Below, in pieces: positions 47,942 through 59,200 of a DNA stretch of 64,000 nucleotides; within the stretch, counting starts at the first letter, position 1, and each line of letters begins with the position of its first letter. Below the pieces are notes generated by a model, which was given only the letters and a program-made list of their open reading frames with translations, did not search any database and was not told the origin of the DNA. Source of the DNA: Parastagonospora avenae f. sp. tritici 18332-5 (lineage: Eukaryota > Ascomycota > Dothideomycetes > Pleosporales > Phaeosphaeriaceae); contig JAFJTR010000032.1 of the NCBI GenBank assembly GCA_022559985.1, positions 124,001-188,000 on the forward strand. Reading direction: 5' to 3'. Position numbers and translations under genes: made by a program.

Positions 47942-49301
47942 ATGTAGCTGGAGCTGTGCAAGACGAGGTCTTTGTCGAGTTGCTCACAAGCATCGTGTCG
48001 TGCTCGATATATGAATGATGTCTATGCTGCATATAGTCAAGAAAAGGCAGCAGATCAGTTTGGGCTGTGAAAGTAGATCCTTCTGGTAAGGAGAGTTGAG
48101 CGGTGTCACGAAGTGCGAAAGGAAAGCATGGAGACGATGATGTAGGAGAGAATAGTAACGACGGGGATCATGTGAGATCCTGAAGTACAGTTCATAGAAT
48201 ACGAACGCAAGTACTACCTAGTGTGATTCCTATACCGTAAGATAATGTACATGCTCACCCTACTTGCAAAGGTTGTCTTCCGCACTCCCTTTGACAATAC
48301 CAATTGCACAAATGGACTTCGTGAATAACAATTTCAGGTTCACGACACTGCTTGTATCCTCTACCGAAACTGATCTTGCATCTGTCGTCATCGATATTTC
48401 CTGCTAGGTGGGGATTATACATCGAATCTCAAAATGGGACACAATGTAGCGCAACGGACAGGAAAGTCCACCTATCCTCGAGTACCCTGAGCTATATTCA
48501 AAGGGCTTAGCTAGTTGATTTGCGGGACTTCATAGTTCTAGGCAAAGTCAGGGCTGTATGTCTCATGGTGGTTACCTTAAAGCCATACTGTTCAGTCACC
48601 ACAACACTTAAGTCCTCCGCCATGTCACCAGCAACATAGGTGAGGAACTCCCGCCCGGCTTTTTAACAATTTTACTGCCTCGACAGGGTCTGTAAGTACC
48701 TCTTAGTATACAGATTAACTTTCTTTTAATGTTCGCACTACTAGGTATACCCTCTAGCATTTACTAAATTGCATTCTTGTACGAATCGTGTTGAGATTTG
48801 GTCTTCCTGAACCAATAGTAATCGAAGGTTGCCTAGAAAATAGCAAAAAGAATTGCCGAAGAGCACATGTACAGAAATCAAAGTTGGGGAGATTGCGATA
48901 CGGGTTCCAATTACTAAGGGACATTTCAGGTCTGACCCGTTACCGTCGCTGTAAATTACCTTCCATTACTAGCTGGAAGATTGATGTGATTGCGGAGGCT
49001 TGAGAACGTTTCGTAGGTCCTTTCCATGTGAAGTTGATCGGATACTTGGTGCCCTTCATGGGACGAGAAATATTTGCTACCAACCTCAACCTCAACAACT
49101 AGTTATTTGCAGTCCGTTCGTCTTGCTCGAAACCGGTTGAGATCATAAAAATGAAACCTGTTCGACGTCGCGTTCGTTTGAGAAGTGAGGGATTCGAACA
49201 AAACTTTGCACTGAAGAGGATCTACAAGCCCATGTTCCCGAGAGGTCATCCGTGCCTAGAAAATAGCTTTCCAAAATTATCCAACATATGCTCCTTCTCC
49301 T
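47942..49301. other. 1.4-kb intergenic region
   Basis: Separates housekeeping genes from the accessory block at 49-54 kb. Frames are short with no motif. A T-loop-like string (TTCGAATCC on the minus strand near 49187-49197) does not fold into a tRNA. Confidence 0.5.
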
Positions 49302-50478
49302 CTAGGGGTTTTGCTTAGGGCCCAAAGTCTTGGGGTCTACCTCCCCTGTCGTCCAGAACGTATCTTTACCCTGAATCTGCAGATAGATTGCCTGCGCCAA
49401 AAAGGTGATACAGTCAGCGAGATCATTGTTCTTCTCGTTCGCCGTCCTGCGTGCATTACAAGCTGCCCAACCATATACCTTTGGCTTGCCGCTCGGTCTA
49501 TCATGGATGAGCATCTCTCGCTTCTTCGAAACCGGGTCTGGAGGGCCCACTGTCGTACCGTGTCAGTCAGGCTACAGCACAAAAGATTGTATCACTACTT
49601 ACAGTCGCCTATAGCGTGTAGTAATTCATGCAGCAGAGTCTGTGCCAAAGGCTTGATGTCCTCAATCTTGTTATGCGTGCCGTCGAGACCGTCTTTGATG
49701 ATGTCGGGGTAGCGGCGCAGGTCTCTATCGGTCCCAGCTGGTGGGCTCAGGCGCCGTGGGTGGAGGAAGATATGCGCCATGCCGGAGGTGTCGTATGCGT
49801 CGTTAGCCTTGTAGCCTGTGTAGCCTCGTAAGTATGTGCAATAGAGTGCGTTATTTATGCGCTTTTTGCTGATCAGCCTCGCTCCATTTGTAACATACCG
49901 AGAGTGGTATAGGATCCCTTCACGCCAGGTTTGTCCTTTGAGTTTCTTCCAACCCCAATAGGCATCATCTTGCCATTGCCTCTGCTGTAGTAGTCTCTGT
50001 CCTCCCAGTAGCTTTTTGGGTCATCCTTGTGGTAATGGATGTGGTTCTCTCTGCAATATATTTGGACATTGAGAGTGGTTGAGCTACCAAGGGTGGCTAA
50101 TCTACCTAGGGTCACTATTGAAGTCGCATCCTGTTAGTAAGAGCGCTACGACAAGCAAGATTCTGGCCGGGATACTTACAAGCCAAACCGGGTCGATCTG
50201 TTGCATACATTAGAGGATCATAGGCCGCGGCGAACACATCATCTTTGCCGTTGATCTTGCCAGACACGAGAGCCGCAGCAGCAGCTGAATCTTACGTCAG
50301 TAGATATGTGGAAGTGGCGACTTGATCGCATGCCTTTTGCAACTTCTGCGACGTCCTTGATGGCGTTGGCGACATCTTGACTCTGTGTTCCTTGGTTGCA
50401 ATTCATAACGATGATGCCCGACCGCGCCGTGGCCGCCAGCGCGGACACCAAGTACGCTAGTCTGGAAACAGACAACAT
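49302..50478 (-). CDS. Secreted zincin-type metallopeptidase, HELLH motif
   Basis: Five exons are proposed (50478-50334, 50284-50180, 50114-49899, 49815-49603, 49549-49302), about 308 aa. A hydrophobic N-terminus (MLSVSRLAYLVSALAATA) is a likely signal peptide. The zinc motif is LLHELLHAIGD (HExxH), preceded by DIKPLAQT. Downstream VYGWAACNARR and NNDLADCITFLAQAIYL resemble the C-terminal part of fungal deuterolysin/Lys-specific metallo-endopeptidase-like zincins. Intron 1 is ambiguous: either a GC donor at 50333 or a GT donor at 50321; both keep frame, the latter giving a 38-nt intron. The other joins are well supported by consensus and continuity. The substrate is unknown; it probably acts outside the cell. 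Confidence 0.72.
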
Positions 50479-51563
50479 GCTGATGATTTGAAAGTAATGG
50501 ATGGGATAGAAAAGAAAGATGTGAAGTTTGCATTCAAGTTATGACAGCTCACTCGTCTTATACATGTCGCAGCAGAGCTAAGAAAGTCAAACTTGGGTAG
50601 CATTTCGGGCCACAACACCGTGACATTCGACAAGAATGCCTACGCTAACTCTGTATCGCGAGCATAGACCATGATGAGTGGTCGTGACCAGGGTGTAAAT
50701 GGATGCGGTAACTGATTCTTTTTAGCTAAATGAAGCCGTGCAATACAAGGCCTCCAGCTCAGCCTCATATAAACCAATCATATTCTGGCATCAGTCTTCC
50801 GATTTCTTTTGAACCCATATGCATCGTGTTCCACCAGGTTGGAAGTGTGAGATCTCGGGGTCCAAGATGTTGCGGCGTAGTTCGATTGCCCCGGGCGTAG
50901 TGGCTGGGGCCACACTGTAAGTTAACGTAATTCGACCGGTAAACCTGGATTACACGAACGTGAGAAAAGTAAGCTCAGCCACGCGAGCGGTCCGATTGCC
51001 GATGTGGCACGGTAGGGCGAGAGCCCAACTTAGTATCTGTGTAAGGCGGGCATCGCCAGCCTCAAATTCCAACACGAGGGTACATGGTACTGAAACACGT
51101 GGAGAACTCTTCGTGACGACATTGCACGCAGGGTGGCCTGACGCTTTTGGCGCTTCGGAGACACGTGACTTGAGGTCTTGTCCAGTCGGTGCGAAGTGCG
51201 CACCTCCAATAAGATCAGGCCTACCGCGAGATGGAATATTGTAGTGGCTGTATCGTGCTCATCGTCCAACACTGGATTGGGGCGAAATGTTATGTTTGAA
51301 GTCGACTCCAACACGAACATCGGGGAACTGTCGCAAGGTTGACTCGGAGGCTATGCATTAGATCAAGTCAAACTACCAAAAAAAGACTTGATGACGAAGG
51401 AACGGTCTTTCGTGAAGAGAGCACGGAGAATGATACTGCAGTGTACGATCAAACGGCAGTGCACTGTGAGGTGACAGACACTGCGGTCTTCATAAGCTCA
51501 TCATACCGCCCTCAATCAGAGTGCTCAATTCACCATTCTACATTGTCTAGCAAGACAGCCATC
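50479..51563. other. Divergent promoter region of two secreted-protein genes
   Basis: 1.1 kb between divergent start codons of the HELLH peptidase and the cysteine-module protein. No gene recognised. Confidence 0.5.
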
Positions 51564-53230
51564 ATGAGGACCTGCAACCTCATCTTTGCTTCACTCTTGA
51601 ATCCTTTCATTCCACAAGGTCTCGCCGCACTTATCCCCAGTCCAGCTGCCCGAGCTCTCCTCCCAAGATCGCAGCCGACACAATGGTCTCTTCCTCATCG
51701 AGTCACGGTCAATGGCGAGATTAAACCTTCCCGCCGCAACCTCGAACTCGAAGCGAAGCGCCAGGCCAAGCAGATCCCATTCGCATTCTGCCCAGAATTC
51801 TTCAAGGACGATCCAAAGCAGTGCTCCATGTGCGGTGGCGACTCCAAGGTGAAGGGCACTTGCAACAATCTACTCGTATCTGGTGATCAATCATTCTGCC
51901 CTGGTGGGAAGCCATGTCGCGGCTACTACTGCTTGTGCTCTGATAATGGTGGACCAGATAACAGTCCAAAGGTTACTGTGACTTCGGTCGTTAATGGCGA
52001 GACTGGAACTGTTGTCTGGGAGCCGATGACACTTGACGAGTACAAGGGACTTCGAGCATCGACCACTGTTAAGCTGACAGAGACTGCTACGGCCAGTGGC
52101 GCAGACGGAGGGCTTGAGACTGTAGCTGCCGTCGTGTTCGCTGGCGGTGTCGCATGGTATCTTGCATGTAAGTACCGCCATATGAGTGCTAGAATAATAA
52201 ATATGCTGACGTTGGTAGCTCAAAATGCGGCAGCAGCAGCTGTTGTGTTTCAACCTCCACCGCAGAAACCGGAAGGTTCAAGAGAGGATGACAAAATATG
52301 CAAGAACAATGGCAACAAGCCAGACTGCGATGATTGCGGTGGCAACACTCCTTTGGGATTGTGTTCGAACGGAGACAAGCAGAACTGTAAGTAGATCGCC
52401 CATGGGTGAAGTGACACCGAACTAACCCAAGTCAAGGCCCATGCGAGGAGCAAAACTGCCCCAAGGAAGGCCCACCAAAATGCTCTGCGCAAGACTGCTC
52501 CGGAAGTGTAAGTGCCTTTCCACGCATTCCCCAGAAAGTTGTGCTAATATCCAGTCAAGAACGAAGGCTTAAAGTGCAACGCCAACGGCCAACTGAAAGG
52601 CTGTCAATGCTGTCCCGCAGAAGCACCCAAGTGCGACGTCGACGACTGCAAAGGCGACGACAAAGACAAGTGCCAAGCCGACAAATTTAAAGGCTGTGGC
52701 TGCGAAGCCCCTGAGTTCGACAGGCAGGAGCCCGACCCCGACGAGCCGTTTCCCGAAGTCCCGAGTTCGGACACGCTGCTGAAGCAGGCTAAGGAGTCGC
52801 TGGACAAAATCTGGGGCGGCGACAAGAGCAAGATGCCAGGATATAAGAAGGAGGGCAATGGGCCGTATTGTTTGTATGGGTGAGTCTTTGCGAATTCAAT
52901 GGCCTAGATGAGGACAATCACTGATATGCTAGCAGTGCTGCACCACGACAGGCTCGCGAACCAAAGGAATACTGCCAGTGCGGTGACAACCATGCAACCA
53001 TGTGGTATGTAAAGCCATCTGCGACAAATCCTTGCCCATGGACACCAGAGGAGACGGGTAAGCTCATTACTTTCTCTACACCGGCTGCAGCACCGCCACC
53101 TACTCCTACTCCGAAGCCTCCTGCACCTGCACCGCCACCACCACCACCACCACCGGAGCCAAAGCCCCCAAAGCCTTGTGTCCAAGGGTGGTGTGGGGCT
53201 CCGTTTTGCTCGCCGCTTTGTCAGCCGTAG
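51564..53230 (+). CDS. Secreted protein with tandem cysteine modules and Pro-rich tail
   Basis: Five exons (51564-52167, 52219-52386, 52437-52507, 52560-52879, 52936-53230) encode 485 aa. A likely signal peptide (MRTCNLIFASLLNPF...GLAA) comes first. One cysteine block at about residues 85-130 (CSMCGGDSKVKGTCNN..., ending GYYCLCSD) is followed by a Val/Thr linker. Three tandem modules of the pattern C-x2/3-C-x-G...C...(G)C-x-C then occupy residues 238-260, 273-298 and 306-329. The tail has a Pro/Ala stretch and a final CVQGWCGAPFCSPLC. No enzyme domain is recognised. Introns fall between or inside modules. It is probably a wall or extracellular protein; a role is not predictable. Confidence 0.75.
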
Positions 53231-53375
53231 ATGTGAGATGGATAGATGTAATTTCTCTCTTGTATGCAGATTTCCGCAAACTTAGCACAATATAGAATCA
53301 AGTAGAACGTGTATCAAAAAAGCATTGCGTAGAGCAGACATATGAGATAGTAGTGATCGAATAAGATTCTATATG

Positions 53376-54030
53376 CTACTGTGTCGCTGATGTGTCCTCT
53401 GACGTCTTTGCCACTTCGACATGATCAACCATAGCCTCTTCTTCTTCTCCTTCGTCCCCTGGAGGCGGAGTGACAGGATTGATATTCAGTGATCCCGGTG
53501 AATCCATAGTCTCATAATACTCATATGCTACGATATCGCCATCTTCCGTGGGATCGAACTCGTGATGTGTTGAAGCATCATTAGTATCTCCCTCATTGTT
53601 CTCCTCGTCCCCGGTAAGCTCGAAGTCGGGCTCATAGTAATTAGGAGCTCCAGGCGATGGCATACTCGCATAAAATTCTCGTGCTTCGGGATCGTCCTCC
53701 AATTCCCTCATGCCATACGGGTCGCTCCCCTTGCGCTTGCGAAGTACATATGATGGATAGATACTTTTGTCGAAACCAGAAGGACATGGACGACATCCCA
53801 TTGCCACTGCAGTCGAACACGGCCCGCAATGATAGCAATGTTCGCAATGCGGTCCTGTCTCTTTCACTTTCGCACATTCGCAAGCCTTACAGTCGTCGTA
53901 GCCGTCGGCGGATTCGACATGGTCGTGCTCAGAGTCCTAATGAGGTGATGAGTAGTGATTTCAGTTTAGTATTGCATTGACTTACATTGTGGATCAAATA
54001 CTCGATGCCAGGTTCTAGCTTGAAAGCCAT
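53376..54030 (-). CDS. Small cysteine-rich acidic protein, unknown
   Basis: Two exons (54030-53986 and 53936-53376) with a 49-nt intron (GTAAGT...TTAG) encode 201 aa, starting MAFKLEPGIEYLIHND. A cysteine knuckle follows (DCKACECAKVK, then HCEHCYHCGPC), about nine Cys in 35 residues including CRPC, compatible with a metal-binding knuckle. The rest is strongly acidic and probably disordered (DEENNEGDTND, DEGEEEEAMVD). There is no signal peptide, so it is likely intracellular, unlike its convergent cysteine-rich neighbour 145 bp away. I do not recognise the family. Confidence 0.65.
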
Positions 54031-55433
54031 GTTTGACAGTCTTTTGAAACTTGGTTGTGTTTATCTGCTCGGGAACTGGTCGTAAGATTTCTTCCATGAA
54101 TGTGTGGCTTCCGAGAATTTAATGTAGGCGCCGGAGTTAAGCAGTCAAATGGTAAGCATAGAGCCATGCCACTCAGAGAGGCGCAGCCACGGGTACGGGG
54201 TAAACGAAGATGTTGGTGGAGTGTGCCTGGCGCTAAGAGTGAAACATGTCTAAGATAGTATAGTGGGGGCAAACTCTCGCGGCGTAATCACTGGCATGTG
54301 ACATCATCTCACTAGTAATATCTCTGTGTATGTAATGGTGAAGGGGTGCATGAGGGCGCACGGTTGTCGGGACGATTTTGGTGCGATCGGCAATCACCGT
54401 GCCCGAAAGGCAGCAGCCACGCACCAGAACTGGGCGTGTGTTGTTCTCACCATTCTCCGAGGATGCATGCCTTCGGGCGCTGGATCAATAGCATCCGAAA
54501 AGAGTGAAATAGGTAGGATTTTTGCTGTCGAGGCCTTCTAATATAGCCTAGCGGCTTGTGCAAAACCATTTCCAACCTTGGAAGTTCACGATTCAACCAT
54601 CTACAAACAAAGCAGCAGGATAGTGCCAAGTAAAGCAGGGAAAGAATCTAGGGGTTTATGTTGACGGAGTGCGACAAGTAAAGATTTGCAGTTTGGGGCG
54701 GTAGATAAGAGTGACGCCATATCAAGACGAAGCAAGTCATACTCGACATGTCCAGCTATGTGAGGCCCAGGTATCAGATTCTAGAATGGTCATGATGTAC
54801 GTAGGTAGCGCAACAATCGAAGTATTCTTGCGTACGCTCAGCTGCCTGTTCAGGTGTCGCAGCTAGCCACGTTCACGGCGGCTGTGTGCCTTCATGAAGT
54901 ATAGCTAGACCGCACAGTCGAAGAAGCTACAAACAACTCTTCTATGTCTCATCATCCAGAATACAGGGTGTAGCAGTATGTACGGCCAATCATTGCGCTC
55001 TCTTCCATTGCTCAAGAGCCGAAGAAACCGCACCCAAGATCAGCCACTGGTGTCTCGTCTCCACTTCACATGACGGTTTTCTTTCTCATGGAAACCTCAC
55101 ACCGCCACATGGGCGGCGGGTTTCTCCATAGAAAATGCTTTATAGTGAGTGTTGAAAATTTGCGTTGTTCAATAATGAAGAAGAAGAAGAGGACGACGCG
55201 CCAGAACAAAGTTTTATGGCCCTCGGAGCGCGGCGAATCTCCAACGCCGATTGGCCGTGCGCCTGCCCCGCGAACAATATCCTTGAGTCAACGCCGCCAA
55301 TTTGCTGAGTGTGGGATCCTCGAAGTCGCCCACGCCAGACGTCCTACATCAATCTTCGTGCATATTCCACACGCGTCCCGTGACTCCTCCCATCGACAAT
55401 AAATCCCGCGAAATTCAGCAACAACCACCCAGC
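54031..55433. other. 1.4-kb intergenic region
   Basis: Promoters of the small cysteine-rich gene (left, minus) and eIF2-gamma (right, plus). No other gene is seen. Confidence 0.5.
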
Positions 55434-57087
55434 ATGGATTCTGAGTCGGAGCACGAGCACCGCGATGATGAGAGCGTGTCCGAACAAGAGGAGATTGAGG
55501 AGACGAAGCCAAAGCCCGTACTGAAGAAGGCAAAGGAAGTCGCCGCACCAGTTGAGCGCCCATATCTCCCGTAAGAGCTGCCCAATTCAGCACGCGACAG
55601 CTTCTACAGAGCTAATATGGACAAGAGAACAACCAGAGCCAGGCACAATAGACTTCTCCACACTGAATCCGCTCTCACCTGAGATCATCTCCCGTCAAGC
55701 CACCATCAATATCGGCACAATTGGCCACGTCGCCCACGGAAAGAGTACGGTAGTAAAGGCCATCTCTGGTGTCCAGACGGTCCGTTTCAAGAACGAGCTC
55801 GAGCGAAACATCACCATCAAGCTCGGTTATGCCAACGCAAAGATCTACCAGTGTGACAATCCCGAGTGCCCGCGCCCAACATGTTACCGGTCGTACAAGA
55901 GTGAGAAGGAGGTCGACCCGCCTTGCGAGCGCGAAGGCTGCGCAGGCAAATACAGGCTGAAGCGACACGTCTCATTCGTCGACTGCCCCGGTCACGACAT
56001 TCTCATGAGTACGATGTTGTCAGGTGCCGCCGTCATGGACGCCGCGCTGCTCCTCATTGCTGGAAACGAAACTTGCCCGCAACCGCAGACCAGCGAGCAT
56101 CTCGCAGCCATCGAGATCATGAAGCTGAACCACATCATCATTCTTCAGAACAAGGTCGATCTGATGCGGGAAGATAGCGCCGCCGCGCACTACGAATCGA
56201 TCCTCAAGTTCATCCGTGGAACCGTCGCTGACGGATCGCCCATCATCCCCATCTCTGCCCAGCTGAAGTTCAACATCGACTCCATCAACGAGCACCTCAT
56301 TAGCAAGATCCCAGTCCCAGTCCGAGACTTCTCTGCGAAACCCCACATGATTGTCATTCGATCATTCGACGTCAACAAGCCTGGTGCCGAGATCGACGAG
56401 CTGAAGGGTGGTGTTGCTGGTGGCAGTATCTTGACTGGTGTGCTCAAGTTGGGTGACGAGATTGAGATCAGGCCCGGCATCGTGTCAAAAGACAGCGCTG
56501 GCAAGATTCAGTGCAAACCCATTTTCTCGAGGGTCGTGTCTTTGTTCGCGGAGCACAACGACCTGAAGTTCGCAGTGCCTGGTGGTTTGATCGGTGTCGG
56601 AACCCGTGTCGACCCAACTCTGTGCCGTGCCGATCGTCTTGTCGGCTTCGTTCTTGGTCTCCGTGGACATTTGCCAAACATCTACACCGAGCTTGAGGTC
56701 AACTACTTCCTTCTCCGAAGATTGCTCGGTGTAAAGACTGCGGACGGAAAACAAGCCAAGGTTGCCAAACTCGCAAAGAACGAAGTTTTGGTATGTGGAA
56801 GTATTGTTTCGTTGAAGTCAAGCTAACTTGTAACCAGATGGTCAACATTGGCTCGACCGCAACGGGAGCCAAGGTCATCGCTGTCAAGGCTGACGCCGCT
56901 CGTCTTTCCCTAACATCACCTGCATGCACAGAGATTGGCGAGAAGGTTGCACTTTCAAGACGTATCGAGAAGCATTGGCGACTGATTGGTTGGGCCAACA
57001 TCGTGGCGTAAGTACCGCAGCATCTGCTCATGCACGTCTGTGCTAACAAAGCCTAGTGGAAACATCCTAGAGCCGATTGTCGACTGA
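55434..57087 (+). CDS. gcd11: Translation initiation factor eIF2 subunit gamma
   Basis: Four exons (55434-55570, 55626-56790, 56838-57007, 57057-57087) encode 500 aa. It is the GTP-binding core of eIF2 that carries Met-tRNAi to the 40S subunit. After an acidic 46-residue N-terminus come the G1 motif GHVAHGKST (79-87), the effector region [16 protein letters not shown], a zinc knuckle ([11 protein letters not shown] ... CEREGC), G3 DCPGHD, G4 NKVD, G5 SAQ, then beta-barrel domains 2 and 3 with [17 protein letters not shown]. The last exon encodes only GNILEPIVD plus the stop. The short first exon ends in phase 2 and splices to an AAG acceptor. Cytosolic. Confidence 0.96.
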
Positions 57088-57879
57088 GTACAGTCCCAAC
57101 AAGCGTCCTGCTTGAAGACTGTGGGGTCACCGTAACGATTATACGACTTCGTGAGAGCAGGAATTTGTGCATTATGTTCTTGAGCATTTCCAGCAGGAGT
57201 CGGTGGCATGTGAGGATAGACACAAAAAGGATTTCCTGCGGCCGCGATTTAGAGATGTCTTCACGGGGCTGCAGCAAAGTGAGGCGAGCTTCATTTGGAG
57301 ATGATGAACTTTGTGTAAAAGCGCGATCTCTGGGCAAGCAGTCAGAACAGCGAAATACAATAAGAAATGTTACAAGCATTATAAATGTTGAGAAGCGGCG
57401 GGTGTCTGCGGAGTGATCGACGTGGGTGGAGCCCGATTGTCACATGAAAGAAAGCCATGGATATGCATGCTCATACAACGTCAGACCAAGATCGCTAGCC
57501 TACATGTACCCTGTAGTCCCCTCTTCATTCTCGCGAGTGTTCAGCGCGCAATTTATAACCTCTTTCCCATACAAGGTAGGCTTGCGAAGAGTCCAATGCA
57601 TCCATGGGTGGCTCGTATCCATATGAGGCCAAGCGACCCTTCTTATGTGCACGTGCACTAACTTTACCATAGAGTTTCCTCGACCTACCTTCCGTTCCAG
57701 ATACTGCAACAATTCACGAGCAGCAAACATCGTGCTCGCCATTGCTTTGCGTTTTGCTTTCACTCTTCTTACGCTCGCTCACCACACATTCTTTATGATA
57801 TTGTAATCCACAGCGATACTGCGACGCACGATTTGTCGCACTACAGGGCCCTTGTTTGGACCGGGAGCTAGACGCGAAG
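57088..57879. other. Intergenic, no gene seen
   Basis: eIF2-gamma 3' flank and promoter of the INSIG-like gene. Short frames only. Confidence 0.55.
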
Positions 57880-59200
57880 ATGGCGGATGACCGTTTTGAA
57901 CCTTCCAACGCGGGACAAGCACCACCACCACTCCTTCGTCCCGTTCCGCGGCGGACGTTCGAGACTACACTCAACGACTCGGCCGACTCGCCCACCCACG
58001 CTTTTTCGCAGGCGACCCCTCCAAGTCCAGTCGAGACTCGGCGGTCGTCAGACTTCCTGTCGCAGCTCAATGCGCGCCTACTGCGGACGTACAACTCGCG
58101 TAGCGATGATGATGGCGACGATAGGGAAAGGGAGCAAGGGCTTCCTTCGCGCAACAAGAGCTTCTTGAACATGACGAGCACGCTATCCGGCATCTACGAC
58201 GAAGTGGACTCAAATGCGGCGAGCATGGTAGAAACGCCATACGGAACCGGCGCAGAATCACCGTCACACACAGGCATGGGCTTCCAAGCTTGGGAGAGTG
58301 GCCTTGGCAGTCCGGATGCTGGCATGAGCATGAAGACACGGGCACGGAAGGGAACACAGGCGCGCACGACCGCGGGCAAGAGGAAGGCTCAGTCTCCGAA
58401 GCGGCCTAGGAGTGGAGCAGTGAAGCTCGCAGTCTTTGGGGGCAAGCTGGCAGCGCTCTTCTTATTTGGCGTCATCTACGGGCTCATCGTCTCGCACTTG
58501 CACGACACTCGGCAGCTCACGGCGGTACATATGGAGGGCATAAATCGAGAGAACTGGATATACCTTATCAGCTGGGGATTCTTCGGTGTCGCACTCGGAA
58601 GCTTGTTGCCATACGTCGATGTCGCATGGGGCGGGCACGAAATCGAGGACCAAAGCGAGGAGGAAGAGTCGGACAGGGATGGGCAATCGCCTATGAGCGA
58701 GCAGATCAACGATGTAGTACGAAGTGTGGCTGCCTTTGTCGGGATTGCATTTGCCATCGTAAGTTCATGTACATTGTTACAAGTCTACAGCTATACTAAC
58801 ATGTCTCCAGCGTCGACTTCCCTGGCAGTCCACTCTACAACTGACCCTGACGCTCGCTCTCGTCAACCCCGCGCTCTGGTACATACTCGACCGCTCGAAA
58901 CCCGGTCTCTCATGCTCGCTCATCGTCACCTCGATCCTAACATCCTGCATATTCTTATCCAATCCCGAGGTCCTGCCTTCGCCATCGTTGCCAGCGATGA
59001 ACAATGCGACACAATTGCCCACGAGCAAAGCCGCGACGGGTCAGATGAAGAATGACTTCTTCGCCGGCGTAGTCAGTTACGACAACTTGGCTGTCGTGAC
59101 GTGGGTTGGAAGCGTACTGTTTTGCAGCTGTGTGTGTTTTGGTAGCATTGGACGTCGTTTGGCGGTGCTGGAAGAATCGGGGTCGAAGCGGTCGGGGTGA
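57880..59200 (+). CDS. INSIG-domain ER membrane protein
   Basis: Two exons (57880-58758 and 58811-59200) encode 422 aa. About 190 disordered Ser/Pro/Arg residues lead into a multi-helix membrane domain. That domain includes LAVFGGKLAALFLFGVIYGLIVSHL, WIYLISWGFFGVALGSLLPYVDVAWG, VVRSVAAFVGIAFAI|RRLPWQST, LTLALVNPALWYILDRS and a last helix WVGSVLFCSCVCFGSIG. This pattern matches the INSIG family, ER proteins that hold HMG-CoA reductase or SREBP-SCAP in a sterol-dependent way. Start at 57880 is the first true ATG (context GAAGATGGCG). The long cytosolic-side extension is typical of fungal members. An acidic loop (EDQSEEEESDRD) lies between helices. The membrane topology is inferred by eye. Confidence 0.82.

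Noticed and set aside
49150..49260. Possible tRNA on the minus strand (TTCGAATCC string)
   Set aside because: The T-stem does not pair and no acceptor or D arm can be drawn.
53040..53090. A further intron in the last exon of the cysteine-module gene (GTAAGC...CTGCAG)
   Set aside because: It would be only about 33 nt, shorter than any other intron here, and the frame is open without it.
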